Source: Chthoniobacteraceae bacterium
Lineage (GTDB): Bacteria; Verrucomicrobiota; Verrucomicrobiia; Chthoniobacterales; Chthoniobacteraceae
Direction: 5' to 3'
DNA length: 64,000 bases
Assembly: GCA_028293625.1 (NCBI GenBank)
Contig: JAQGOL010000034.1
Location: 186,001-250,000 of the forward strand
Part shown: positions 1 to 9,100 of the stretch, in pieces
How positions within the stretch are numbered: the stretch's first letter is position 1
Layout of the letters: every line of letters starts with the position of its first letter
Program-made: the position numbers and the translations under genes
The notes under the pieces: generated by a model
Database searches by the model: none
Seen by the model: the letters and a program-made list of their open reading frames with translations, nothing else
Told to the model about the DNA's origin: nothing

Positions 1-330
1 CGTCACCGCCTGCCCCTGCGCGAGGTTGCTGAAGGTGCCAGTGACGAACCCCAGGCCGGTATTATTTACCACCGTCAGGTTCGTGCCCGTCGGCGGGGCG
101 AAGTTAAGCGAGGCGCTGAACGTCGCTCCGGTGGCCGAGAAACTACCCTCAGTGATGGGCACATCGCCCGCCGAATTGTAGGTCGCGGCGACGTCGGCAT
201 CGCACGGTTGTACCCATAGGAAAAACAGTGCGAAAAGAAAGAAGATCCCTTTGATTGGACACAGCCGCGGCACGACGATTGTACGGGCACAAGGTGAGGG
301 GCGACACGCATCATGAGCTGGGATAATCAT
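1..330 (-). CDS. Exported repeat protein, N-terminal part only (truncated by window edge)
   Basis: An open frame runs off the left edge on the minus strand. It encodes a hydrophobic signal segment (IFFLFALFFLWV) followed by a small-residue-rich stretch with the motifs YNSAGDVPITEGSF, NLTVVNNTGLGF and FSNLAQGQAVT. This pattern is familiar to me from very large verrucomicrobial surface proteins, where it precedes RCC1-, delta-60- or immunoglobulin-type repeats. The start is uncertain: ATG at 330 gives a long n-region, while GTG at 273 puts the hydrophobic stretch only seven residues from the start and makes a better signal peptide. The missing remainder lies outside the window, so the repeat type cannot be assigned. 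Export is well supported; function is unknown. Confidence 0.6.
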   Translation of the reverse strand, partial: MIIPAHDACRPSPCARTIVVPRLCPIKGIFFLFALFFLWVQPCDADVAATYNSAGDVPITEGSFSATGATFSASLNFAPPTGTNLTVVNNTGLGFVTGTFSNLAQGQAVT

Positions 331-838
331 CGCAATGCAGGATACACAGGGGAGCTGAATTTGGGACACTTTGAGGAGATACGGTGGGGACGGCTAAGCC
401 GTTAGCACCCTGCGGTCAATAAGCAATCAGATGCGTAGTTTTGAGTTGAAAAACATCGTCCGCAGGACGGATTACTTTGGCGATGGATACCGCGTTCCGT
501 TAAATTTCAGTCCGAACGGGGCCTCTTTCCTCACGTTGATGTTCCATATAAATGATGCCCCTCCCCAGAGCCTCCCTTTCGTCTCAAGTCCAAATAATTG
601 CGGATCCACCTGCGTTGAAAGCAGCGTGTTACGTCCTGCGGCGGCGGGCCAAGAAACCATTCTACGTTTGGCTTCCCGCTTCCTCACGACATTGCGCAGC
701 AGTGAATCGAAAGTTCGATTCTTCCAGTTTGACATTCGCACGCAATTCCCCCTTTTTGCGCGTCGTATTTCCGGAAAATCCTGGTTTCCGGCAACGCGGA
801 TCAGCCTGGCTCTCTTCAACTAATAGAAACCCACCCCA
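331..838. other. Intergenic stretch without a convincing gene
   Basis: Two opposed open frames (431-823 plus, 472-819 minus) occupy this stretch, but neither has a signal peptide, recognisable motif, ribosome-binding site or operon partner, and they overlap almost completely. I see no RNA gene or clear repeat. It probably holds the promoters of the exported protein on the left and of the lipoprotein on the right. Confidence 0.5.
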
Positions 839-892
839 ATCAAACCAAATCTCATCGGAAGCACTGCAATAGCGCTCACTCTCCTAATTTCA

Positions 893-1258
893 ATGAACGG
901 CTGCGCATCAATCATGAGCGGGCCTCGGAAGAATATCACCATCAACTCGAATCCACCTGGAGCGCACGTTAGCGTCGCGGACAAGAAGGGACGCGAAGTA
1001 GCTGCTTTGACGACACCATGTGTTGCCAATCTGAAACGAAGCGCAGGATTTTTTGTCGGTGCAAGCTACGTCGCAACTGTCGAAAAACCCGGCTTTCAGA
1101 CTCAGCAATTCAAGATTGGTCCAACAGCCAATCCATGGACACTTGGCAACATACTTATCGGCGGTCTTGTCGGCATTCTGATCATTGATCCTGCGACCGG
1201 CGCTATGTTCGGGTTGACCCCCACCGAAATCACCGCGCAACTGGTGCCAAGCCGTTAG
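893..1258 (+). CDS. PEGA-like lipoprotein with glycine-rich C-terminal segment
   Basis: This small surface lipoprotein has a PEGA-like domain (ITINSNPPGAHVSV near the N-terminus; YVATVEKPGFQ further on), a beta-rich module often found in cell-surface proteins. A conserved-looking hydrophobic glycine-rich segment follows (GNILIGGLVGILI, then DPATGAMF). The first ATG (893) lies only three codons before a cysteine. Upstream in frame, codons 842-892 encode an ideal lipoprotein signal peptide: a lysine, then IGSTAIALTLLIS, then the lipobox-like SMNGC. The frame is open back to 827 but contains no ATG, GTG or TTG, so the natural start may be the ATC at 839. If so, translation begins at an unusual codon or the ATG has mutated. 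Function unknown. Confidence 0.6.
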   Translation: MNGCASIMSGPRKNITINSNPPGAHVSVADKKGREVAALTTPCVANLKRSAGFFVGASYVATVEKPGFQTQQFKIGPTANPWTLGNILIGGLVGILIIDPATGAMFGLTPTEITAQLVPSR

Positions 1259-1442
1259 AGGCGAGCTGATTCATTTCGACAAGAGCCGGGGCGTTTTTGA
1301 CAACCGGGCAAGATGATAGACTTCGAGGACTTGGTCCAACGCCGCTTCAATTAAGCCCCGGCGCACCATCCTTTCCGCCCAGGCTTCCGGTGCTGCGCGT
1401 AACGATGGCCTTACCCGTTTTCTACGCTCGTATCAGGTCAAT

Positions 1443-1458
1443 ATAGCTGGCCAGCTAT
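1443..1458. repeat. Perfect 16-bp palindrome upstream of a lipoprotein gene
   Basis: The sequence ATAGCTGGCCAGCTAT is its own reverse complement. It lies about 85 bases upstream of the lipoprotein start at 1543, where it could be an operator, but no regulator is linked to it. Confidence 0.4.
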
Positions 1459-1542
1459 TCATTTTCGCCCTTCACGGTGGCGCAAAAGCGGCCAATCCAA
1501 CCGGGCAACCGGCAGTTCTATTTCGATGGCGTTAACCACTTT

Positions 1543-2277
1543 ATGAAAAAACATTCTCCACCAATCAAGGCGTCAATAGCCGCGCTCCTCATGGCGGCCA
1601 GCTTTCCTGGCTGCAACAAACCTGCCGATCGGCCAATCTCCCAGGCGGCCCCGGAGCCGATCCCGGCATCTGAGCCGGCTCCTGCAGTGTTGACATCGCA
1701 ACCGTCTCCGCCCCTTGTTCCCTCCGCAACACCTCCACCGGCGACACCTGAACCCAATTACCTCGCCCCGGATGGCGTCTTTTTCGTAACAGCCGCGACA
1801 TCTGTCATGACCGACGACGGCATTACAGGTCTGCGTCCAGGAACGCGTGCAATCAAGCAGCCTGATGGCCGCTACCTGGCCGAAGGACATTTGATTGAGC
1901 TTCGACCTGACCAAATTACCAATGATTTGCGTGTCGCGGCTCGTGTCACGGGAGTTGACCAATCTGTTCAGGCAAAGATCAAGCAAGCGAGTGCGGTTCA
2001 AGCTCAGGCATTGGAGGCCCAGCAACGGGAACTCGCGCAGCAACACGCAGCCAGCCAACAAACGGTGGCGACTACCCAGGTTCAAGTCGGCGCTCAGCGA
2101 GCCCAGGAAATTGCCAATGTCCGTACCAAAATCGCCGCCGCTCGCCAAACCAAAGCACATTTACAGGCCACAAAATTCTACCAGTGGCAAGTCGAGTTCC
2201 GCAAACAAGAGGCCATTATTCGATCGTTACAACAGGAACTAAGCCGGTTGGGCGTTGGCGGCGCCATGCTTGAATAG
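1543..2277 (+). CDS. Proline-rich coiled-coil lipoprotein
   Basis: Translation from the ATG at 1543 gives a classic lipoprotein signal peptide (MKKHSPPIKASIAALLMAA, then SFPGC), so this start is preferred over an in-frame start 22 codons earlier. The mature protein has a Pro/Ala/Thr-rich linker for about 60 residues, then a small domain (GVFFVTAATSVMTDDGITGL, with PGTRAIKQPDGRY). A C-terminal half of about 110 residues is rich in Gln, Ala and charged residues and probably forms a coiled coil. The layout suggests an envelope-anchored spacer or scaffold protein. I do not recognise a family, and no neighbouring gene points to a role. Confidence 0.7.
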   Translation: MKKHSPPIKASIAALLMAASFPGCNKPADRPISQAAPEPIPASEPAPAVLTSQPSPPLVPSATPPPATPEPNYLAPDGVFFVTAATSVMTDDGITGLRPGTRAIKQPDGRYLAEGHLIELRPDQITNDLRVAARVTGVDQSVQAKIKQASAVQAQALEAQQRELAQQHAASQQTVATTQVQVGAQRAQEIANVRTKIAAARQTKAHLQATKFYQWQVEFRKQEAIIRSLQQELSRLGVGGAMLE

Positions 2278-2527
2278 ACTGGCTAAAAACAGATAGCTTC
2301 ACGTGGCAAAGGGAGGCTTGCGCGTTCATTGGCTTCGACGGCAGGCCAACGCTTCTTTGCGAGAAAGTGTCTGTCCCCTGGTCTCCTTTTCGTGACCTTG
2401 GTTTGAAGTCACGCCGCAGCGGCCGTAGTAATCGACCTTTCTGCCCGCCGGCTCAGCTAAGGGAGGAGAGGAAGCGACTGATGGTCAGTGCAGTTACTAC
2501 TGCGTGACTACTCTGCTGGCGACGCTT

Positions 2528-3430
2528 TCATGCCTTCCACAAACTGAGCGTTGCGGCAAAAGGGAGCATCGTCCAAGCGCCGCGAATCACTGCGCCAAGC
2601 GGGTCGTCAACGACACGGGTGTCGATCGCACTGGTTGCCACAGCATCGCGTACTCCCGGCAAAAGAGCACCGCCGCCAGTGAGGAAGATGCCGTCTTCGA
2701 TGATCTCCGCCCCAATCGAAGCCGGAATGTCGCGCAACAAAGCTTTGATCGGGGCGAGCATCCGGCCAATGACCGGTTGAAGCTCCGCGTGCAGCGGCGC
2801 GATAGAGAGAGGAAATTGCGCGGCCTTGCCGTCAATCGTTCCCCGGCAAAATTCCTCGCCTTGCCGCCGGAATCCGATTTTACGGAGCAGGCGCTCCGCT
2901 TCGGCCTCGGAGATGACAACGCCATAAGAGCTTTGGAGGAAACCTTGAATACTCCGGCGGAGATCGCTGCATCCGACGCGCTCGGCCAGCGAGGCAATGA
3001 TTCGCCCATCGCGAATGACTGCGCAATCGGTGACGCCGTCTCCGAAATCGACGAGGAACTTGGCATACTTGCAACCAATATCGATCCCTGAGCCGACGGC
3101 TGCAGCGAGCGGTTCCGGCACTACAATCACGGACGATGCGCCCGCTTCAAGAATGCATGCTCGGACGCTGGTTCGCTCCAGCGGAGTTACATCGCTGGGG
3201 GCGCACGCCAGCACGCGCAGACGCGTCAGGGAGGCGCGCAGCCGCTTTTGCATCATCGGTCGCAAAATCTCGGTCGCCGCACGGGCATCGACGATCACGC
3301 CGCGATTCAACGCCCGGCCGCTGTCGGAAGTTGAAGGCCGCAAATATATCCCTTCACGCCCTCGAGCGACGCGCGTGGTCGCGGTCCCGAGGTCGATCGC
3401 CAGGTCAGATGATCCAAACGCGTTCAACAT
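2528..3430 (-). CDS. Divergent MreB-like actin homologue
   Basis: MreB family proteins are bacterial actins that polymerise on ATP and guide wall growth at the inner membrane. The actin-fold signatures are visible in order: phosphate-1 (AIDLGTATTRVA), the CAPSDVTPLERTSVRACILEAGAS region with VVPEPLAAAVGSG, phosphate-2 (VDFGDGVTDCAVI) and the adenosine motif (LTGGGALLPG). At 300 residues it is shorter than typical MreB (about 335-345), and it departs from the canonical DLGTANT and DIGGGTTE motifs, so it is probably a paralogue rather than the main MreB. The ATG at 3430 follows a good GAGAGG ribosome site. An upstream gene overlaps it in an ATGTTGA junction. No mreC or mreD is adjacent. Confidence 0.8.
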   Translation of the reverse strand: MLNAFGSSDLAIDLGTATTRVARGREGIYLRPSTSDSGRALNRGVIVDARAATEILRPMMQKRLRASLTRLRVLACAPSDVTPLERTSVRACILEAGASSVIVVPEPLAAAVGSGIDIGCKYAKFLVDFGDGVTDCAVIRDGRIIASLAERVGCSDLRRSIQGFLQSSYGVVISEAEAERLLRKIGFRRQGEEFCRGTIDGKAAQFPLSIAPLHAELQPVIGRMLAPIKALLRDIPASIGAEIIEDGIFLTGGGALLPGVRDAVATSAIDTRVVDDPLGAVIRGAWTMLPFAATLSLWKA

Positions 3431-4161
3431 TTTTCCTCTCGGTTGCCAATGCAACTAAGGCTCTGCTCGTCGCCAAACGTCGTGCTTAATTCAGGCAAAT
3501 ATTGCGCAGCTTCTTCTGCGCTGTCGGAGGTCACGATCCGCACCTTGGGGCTACAGTAAAAATCCTCTGGAAACGCGTACCTAGTATCGCTGCGAGGCCC
3601 GATAGCGGGAACTCTGACCATGCGTTCGAGCCCTTTCGCTAAGCAAATTTCCATATTTTGTTCTACAGAAGGAGCCGCGGCCGCCGTCATGGACGTGATG
3701 CCGCTGAGATCCGCGAGAAGCCGGAACTCCGCTTCCATGCCAGCCGGAAGCGAATACTCCGGGCACGAACGCACGCCCTCAGGAACGACGTGATCGGCAA
3801 CGGTGATTCTCGGCAACCGTTGTGGGGAATCAAATTCAGCTGGAAACATGGATGGGTTCGTTCGGAGATGGGCACTCGATCGTCGGATCGGTCTTGCGGG
3901 AATGGTATTCGCAATGGGCGCTTGTTGCGAGGGATTGTGGCGCATGAAGAAAGCCGCCGCGTTCACTGCTTCGCTCAGCGCGACGACAGCGCCTCCATCG
4001 CTAAACGCCGGACAGAAAGAAAACTTGGAAATAGAGGTTAATGCCTCTTTCCGAGAAAGTGTCGGCCTATCGGGTCTTCGTCCCTGGGATCTTGCGCTTG
4101 GGTAGGCTTGGTCACGGGTAGCGCTCAGCGTGCTCAGACAGGGGTTATAGGGGAACTGCAA
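3424..4161 (-). CDS. Hypothetical protein translationally coupled to the MreB-like gene
   Basis: I do not recognise this protein. Its stop codon overlaps the start of the MreB-like gene by seven bases (ATGTTGA), a junction typical of co-translated pairs, and this is the main reason to call it real. The C-terminal half looks protein-like (RVPAIGPRSDTRYAFPEDFY, then PKVRIVTSDSAEEAAQYL). The N-terminal 70 residues are low-complexity and may be upstream non-coding sequence: a later start at the Met 73 codon (about position 3945) would give about 173 residues. There are no membrane segments. It could modulate the MreB-like partner, but that rests on context only. Confidence 0.45.
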   Translation of the reverse strand: MQFPYNPCLSTLSATRDQAYPSARSQGRRPDRPTLSRKEALTSISKFSFCPAFSDGGAVVALSEAVNAAAFFMRHNPSQQAPIANTIPARPIRRSSAHLRTNPSMFPAEFDSPQRLPRITVADHVVPEGVRSCPEYSLPAGMEAEFRLLADLSGITSMTAAAAPSVEQNMEICLAKGLERMVRVPAIGPRSDTRYAFPEDFYCSPKVRIVTSDSAEEAAQYLPELSTTFGDEQSLSCIGNREEKC

Positions 4162-4236
4162 TCATCTGTGGAATAAGCGAAGTTCACAGTAGCCCAAATT
4201 TATAGCAGCTGTTATTGTGCGCAATATTCGGCTACG

Positions 4237-4707
4237 TTGCCGCATACATCACTCAATATTAGCTTTTTCTCATCCCACACCGCCATAACACCCGACCAGC
4301 TTAAATCCCTTCACGAAGTCCTTGAAGGTGGGGTGGCGAGCGTTAACGCATACTGGACAATTTATTCAACAGTAGCACTTGCGATTTTGGGCTACGTCTT
4401 TGCGGCGAAAGAGGCCATCCAGTTTCGAGCGGTGCGCTTGATTCTTGCCTCTGTTTTTGCGGTTTTTGCCTTCTGCAACTGGCACGCCATGAGTAAACAG
4501 CAGAACAAGCTCGTCGCCCTGTCCCAGTATGTCATCTCGAAGTTGGATACGCTCGCCGAGACAAAACCACTCGCATTAGCGTATAAAAACAACATACCTG
4601 CAAACAGCATTAGCCTGCTGCATATTTGTTTAGATATTAGCGTGGTCACACTGGTCCTAGTTGCGCCAGCCATCAAGCAAGCAAAGCTCAATACAGGAAA
4701 TGGCTAA
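4237..4707 (+). CDS. Small three-helix membrane protein
   Basis: This frame starts with TTG at 4237 and encodes about 156 residues with three hydrophobic segments: TIYSTVALAILGYVFA, LILASVFAVFAFCNW and LDISVVTLVLVAPAI. A soluble linker containing SKQQNKLVALSQYVISKL separates the second and third. Base composition is less GC-rich than in neighbouring genes, which could mean horizontal acquisition. It stands alone, and I do not recognise a family. The start is uncertain because no ribosome site or ATG is present near the N-terminus. Confidence 0.6.
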   Translation: MPHTSLNISFFSSHTAITPDQLKSLHEVLEGGVASVNAYWTIYSTVALAILGYVFAAKEAIQFRAVRLILASVFAVFAFCNWHAMSKQQNKLVALSQYVISKLDTLAETKPLALAYKNNIPANSISLLHICLDISVVTLVLVAPAIKQAKLNTGNG

Positions 4708-5062
4708 TTTTTTAAATCTCCTCCTGCTGTCGCAGACGCAAGACCTCCGCTTTGAGGGCCAGGTTCTCGTTCTAAAAGAACTGCTGATCAGAGCGCATTA
4801 CAAGGATGCACGCTTTGAAGGACCGTCTATACGTATGGATGCTCGCCGCCATTCTCCGGGTGACGGCGGGTCCTGCCAAAGCGCCGCATTTTCGATCGGG
4901 CGAATAGTTTTCCAAGCAGCGATCGCCTTGGCTTTCATTACAAGCTGGAAAGATTTCCACCGGCTCGTCGAAAAAGCTCTCAGAGAGCGGCAGCGAGCCG
5001 ATTTACTGAATCTTGGGGAAGCACGCAGAATCGCGCTGATTCACCCGGCACCTTACCCCCTC
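4708..5062. other. Non-coding stretch upstream of the efflux operon
   Basis: The frame of the downstream efflux adaptor stays open through this stretch, but the lipoprotein signal peptide of the adaptor begins at 5063, so the open part is not expected to be coding. No RNA gene, operator or clear hairpin was recognised. The efflux promoter should be here. Confidence 0.5.
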
Positions 5063-6181
5063 ATGTTCAATCAATTCAACCGAAAGCGCCTCCTTGGGGT
5101 CGCAATCCTCTTGCTTACACTGATGGCCGGGTGCGGGAAAAAGCCCAATACAACCGGTGCGGCAGGCAAGAGCGCGCCGGTTCCCGTGAATGTCGGCAAG
5201 GCGATTAAAAAAGAAATGCCATTCGATTTGCGAGCGATCGGCAATGTGGAAGCTATTTCGACCGTTGATATCAAGGCGCAGGTGGGCGGCGAGCTGGTCG
5301 CGGTCAACTTTGCGGAAGGACAGGAAGTTAAAAAAGGCGACCTGCTTTTCAGCATTCAACCCAAGCTTTACGCCACGCAAATGGCCCAGGCCGAAGCGAA
5401 TCTCGCCCGGGACCGCGCCCAGGCAGCCAATGCGCGGCGCGAGGCAACGCGAAGCGTTGAGCTTGGGTCAAAGGGCGCGGTCTCAAAGGAACAGCTCGAA
5501 CAATCCCACGCGCAGGCCGAGGCGTTGGAGTCGACGGTGAAAGCGGATGAAGCAATGCTGGAGATAGCGAGGGTGCAACTTGGCTATACCTCGATCCGCT
5601 CGCCAATCGACGGCCGCACGGGCGCGTTACAAGTGCAGGCGGGGAACCTGATTAAAGCTTCGGCCGACACCGCGATGGTCACCGTCAACCAGATCGCGCC
5701 GATCTATGTAAGCTTTGCGCTGCCTGAACAATTTCTTACTGAACTGCGAAATGGCATGGCCGCCAGGGAGATCAAGGTCACGGCGCTTAATCCGCGGGAT
5801 AATACGCCGCTGGCGGAAGGGAGGCTTACGTTTATTAACAATAGCGTCGATATGGCCACTGGGACCATCGTGCTGAAAGCGACCTTCTCCAATGAAGACC
5901 ACGCGCTCTGGCCTGGAGCTTATGTCGACGCGGTGCTGCACCTTTCAATGGAGTCCGATGCGATTGTTGTTCCTACTTCGGCGATCAGTATTGGGCAGGC
6001 TGGACAGCAGATCTATGTAATCAAAGCCGATGGCACCGCGGAGCTGCGAAATGTGACGGTAACGCGCGCAGTTGGCCAGGAGTCGATCATCAAAACCGGC
6101 GTGCAGGCGGATGAAACCATTGTCGTCAACGGCCAGTCCCGTCTGGTCCCCGGCGCGAAAGTTGAAATCAAACCGGTATGA
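5063..6181 (+). CDS. RND efflux periplasmic adaptor (membrane fusion protein, lipoprotein)
   Basis: This is the adaptor subunit of a tripartite RND efflux pump, linking the inner-membrane transporter to an outer-membrane channel. The ATG at 5063 opens a lipoprotein signal (LLLTLMAGC, lipobox ending at Cys). It is followed by the barrel-sandwich/lipoyl half (VDIKAQVGGELVAVNFAEGQ, VKKGDLLFSIQP), an alpha-hairpin with Gln/Ala/Glu-rich helices, the second half (YTSIRSPIDGRTGALQVQAG) and the beta-barrel domain, as in the MexA/AcrA/MdtA family. Its stop overlaps the transporter ATG by four bases (ATGA), so the two are one operon. No outer-membrane factor gene is adjacent, so the pump must use one encoded elsewhere. 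Confidence 0.93.
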   Translation: MFNQFNRKRLLGVAILLLTLMAGCGKKPNTTGAAGKSAPVPVNVGKAIKKEMPFDLRAIGNVEAISTVDIKAQVGGELVAVNFAEGQEVKKGDLLFSIQPKLYATQMAQAEANLARDRAQAANARREATRSVELGSKGAVSKEQLEQSHAQAEALESTVKADEAMLEIARVQLGYTSIRSPIDGRTGALQVQAGNLIKASADTAMVTVNQIAPIYVSFALPEQFLTELRNGMAAREIKVTALNPRDNTPLAEGRLTFINNSVDMATGTIVLKATFSNEDHALWPGAYVDAVLHLSMESDAIVVPTSAISIGQAGQQIYVIKADGTAELRNVTVTRAVGQESIIKTGVQADETIVVNGQSRLVPGAKVEIKPV

Positions 6182-9100
6182 ACATTACCGATCCGTTCAT
6201 CCGGCGTCCGGTCATGACCACGCTGGTCATGCTTGGGCTGTTTGGGTTTGGGCTTTTTTCGTTCAAAAACCTCCCTGTCAGCGATCTGCCGAACGTCGAT
6301 TTTCCCACCCTGCAAATCAACGCCTCGGTACCGGGCGCCAGTCCGGAGACGATGGCGTCCTCGGTTGCCACGCCGCTTGAACAACAGTTCAGCACGATCG
6401 CAGGCATCGACTCGATGACTTCAAGCAGTGCGCTTGGGATCACCAACATTACCATCCAGTTTAATCTGAGCCGCAGCATCGATGCCGCCGCCCAGGATGT
6501 GCAGGCAGCCATCTCGGCCGCCCAACGATTGCTCCCGCGCGAAATGCCGAGTCCGCCTTCCTATAAAAAGGTGAACCCGGCCGACGCCCCGATTCTTTAC
6601 CTTGCACTGGTCTCCCCTACCCTGCGGCTTTCCGACGTCGACGAATTTGCCGAGACGCTGCTTGCCCAGCGGATTTCGACCACCCCGGGTGTCGCGCAGG
6701 TATCAGTATTCGGCTCGCAAAAATACGCGGTGCGCGCCCAGATCGATCCACGGCAACTTGCCACCCGCGGACTCGGCATTGATGAAGTCGTCAGCGCGAT
6801 CCAGGCCGGTAATGTTAATTTGCCGACCGGCACGCTATCCGGGCCGACCCAGGCCGCCACGGTGGAATCGAGCGGGCAACTGATGGACGCGGCCGATTAC
6901 CGCAAACTCATCGTCGCCTATCGCAACGGATCTCCCATCCGGCTTGAACAACTCGGACGGGTAATTGACAGCGTCGAGAACGACAGGATTGCAAGTTGGT
7001 ATCGCGATACCCGCGGCATCGTCCTGGCCATTCAACGCCAGCCCGGCACGAACACCGTGGCTGTCGTCGACGCGGTAAAAAAGCTGCTCCCGACTTTCCG
7101 CGCGCAGATCCCGCCTTCCGTGAAATTGGAAGTGCTTTTTGACCGATCTATTTCGATCCGTGAATCGGTGCATGACGTGCAGTTCACCCTTGTCCTGGCA
7201 ATCGCGCTGGTGGTGTTGGTTATCTTCATTTTCCTGCGCAACGTGCGGGCGACAATTATTCCAAGTATCGCCATGCCGCTTTCCGTCATCGGCACATTCA
7301 TGGCGATGTATCTGCTTGGATTTAGCGTCGATAACTTTTCCCTGCTCGCATTAACCCTGGCAGTCGGGTTTGTGGTCGATGACGCCATTGTGGTGCTTGA
7401 AAATATAGTGCGCCATATCGAGCTGGGTGAAACTCCGATGAATGCGGCGCTGAAAGGTTCGCGCGAGATCGGGTTCACCATCATCTCGATGACAATCTCC
7501 CTGGCAGCCGTTTTCATTCCGGTCTTGTTCATGGGCGGCATTCTTGGCCGTTTACTCAATGAATTCGCAGTCACCATCGGCGTCGCGATCCTGGTCTCGG
7601 GGTTCATTTCACTTTCCCTGACTCCGATGTTATGCAGCCGCTTTCTAAAGCCGCACGACAAACATTATAAACCGGGCCGGCTATACCAGGCATCCGAGCG
7701 GTTCTTTGATGGGATGCTGCACCTTTATGAGCGGACCTTGAAGGTTGCCATGCGACACCGCTTTATAGTCCTTCTCGTTTCGCTGGGCAGCGTGGCGGTC
7801 ACGGCCTGGTTCTTCATCCTGCTACCCAAAGGATTTATTCCAAATGAAGACACGGGCCAGATCTTCGCCTTTACCGAGGCAGCCCAGGGCGTTTCATTTG
7901 AGAAAATGAGCGAGCTCCAGCAGCAGGCCGCCGCGATCGTTTTAAAAAACCCTCATATCGAGGGGTTTATGTCGAGCATTGGAGCCGGCGGACCCAATGC
8001 CACAGGCAACACAGGCCGTCTTTTCATGAATCTGAAGCCGCGCCACGAGCGGCCTTCGGCCGACGCGATTATTGCCGAGCTGCGGCCTGCGCTTTCCAAA
8101 ATCGCGGGGCTGCGAGTATTCCCGCAGATTGTCCCGTCGATTCGGATTGGCGGAAGTCTAACGAAGAGCCTTTATCAATACACCTTGTTCGGTCCGAATC
8201 TGGAGGAGCTTTATAGCGTGGCGCCAAAGGTGGAAGCCAAGATGCGCCAGATCCCCGGATTAATTGATGTGAACAGCGACCTGCAAATCACCAATCCGCA
8301 GGTGAAGGTCAACATTCAACGCGACAAGGCATCCGCCCTGGGCGTCACGGCATCGCAGATCGAAACGGCACTTTCCAACGCGTATGGGAGCCGGCAGGTA
8401 TCTACAATCTATACCCCTACCAACCAATACTGGGTGGTAGTCGAGGTGCTTCCCAAATTCCAGGAGAGTTCAATTGATCTTACCTCGCTCTATATCCGCT
8501 CCACCTCGGGACGGCTGGTTCCACTCAGCGCCGTGAGCGAGATTGGACCGGGTATAGGACCGCTTACTGTGCAGCATCTGGGCCAGCTCCCGGCCGTCAC
8601 GCTTTCATTCAACCTTGCCAATGGCATGGCTCTGGGCGATGCGATCCCCAAAATTGAAGCGGCCGTACACGCGGATATCCCGCAAAGTATCAGCACCGGA
8701 TTTCAGGGCGCCGCGCAGGCATTCCAATCTTCGCTCCAGGGGCTCGGCCTTTTGCTGCTAATGGCGCTTTTGGTCATCTATCTGGTGCTCGGAATTTTGT
8801 ATGAGAGTTTCATTCATCCAATCACCATTCTCTCCGGGCTCCCCTCGGCCGGATTCGGCGCGTTGATCGCCCTCCAGCTTTTTGGGTATGAACTCAACGT
8901 CTATGGATTTGTCGGCATCCTGATGCTTATCGGGATCGTGAAGAAGAACGCCATCATGATGATCGACTTTGCCCTCGAATCGCAGCGAAACGATCATCGC
9001 GCCCCGGCCGATGCGATTTATGAAGCGTGCCTGGTCCGGTTCCGGCCCATCATGATGACGACCATGGCCGCGCTGATGGGCACGCTGCCGATCGCGCTTG

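Noticed and set aside
431-823. Two opposed frames of 115-130 residues
   Set aside because: No motifs, no ribosome site, mutual overlap; neither could be supported over the other.
2504-3091. A 195-residue plus-strand frame opposite the MreB-like gene
   Set aside because: Antisense to a protein with all actin motifs and a good ribosome site.
4661-5062. N-terminal extension of the efflux adaptor
   Set aside because: The lipoprotein signal peptide begins at 5063, and the extension would bury it 134 residues into the protein.
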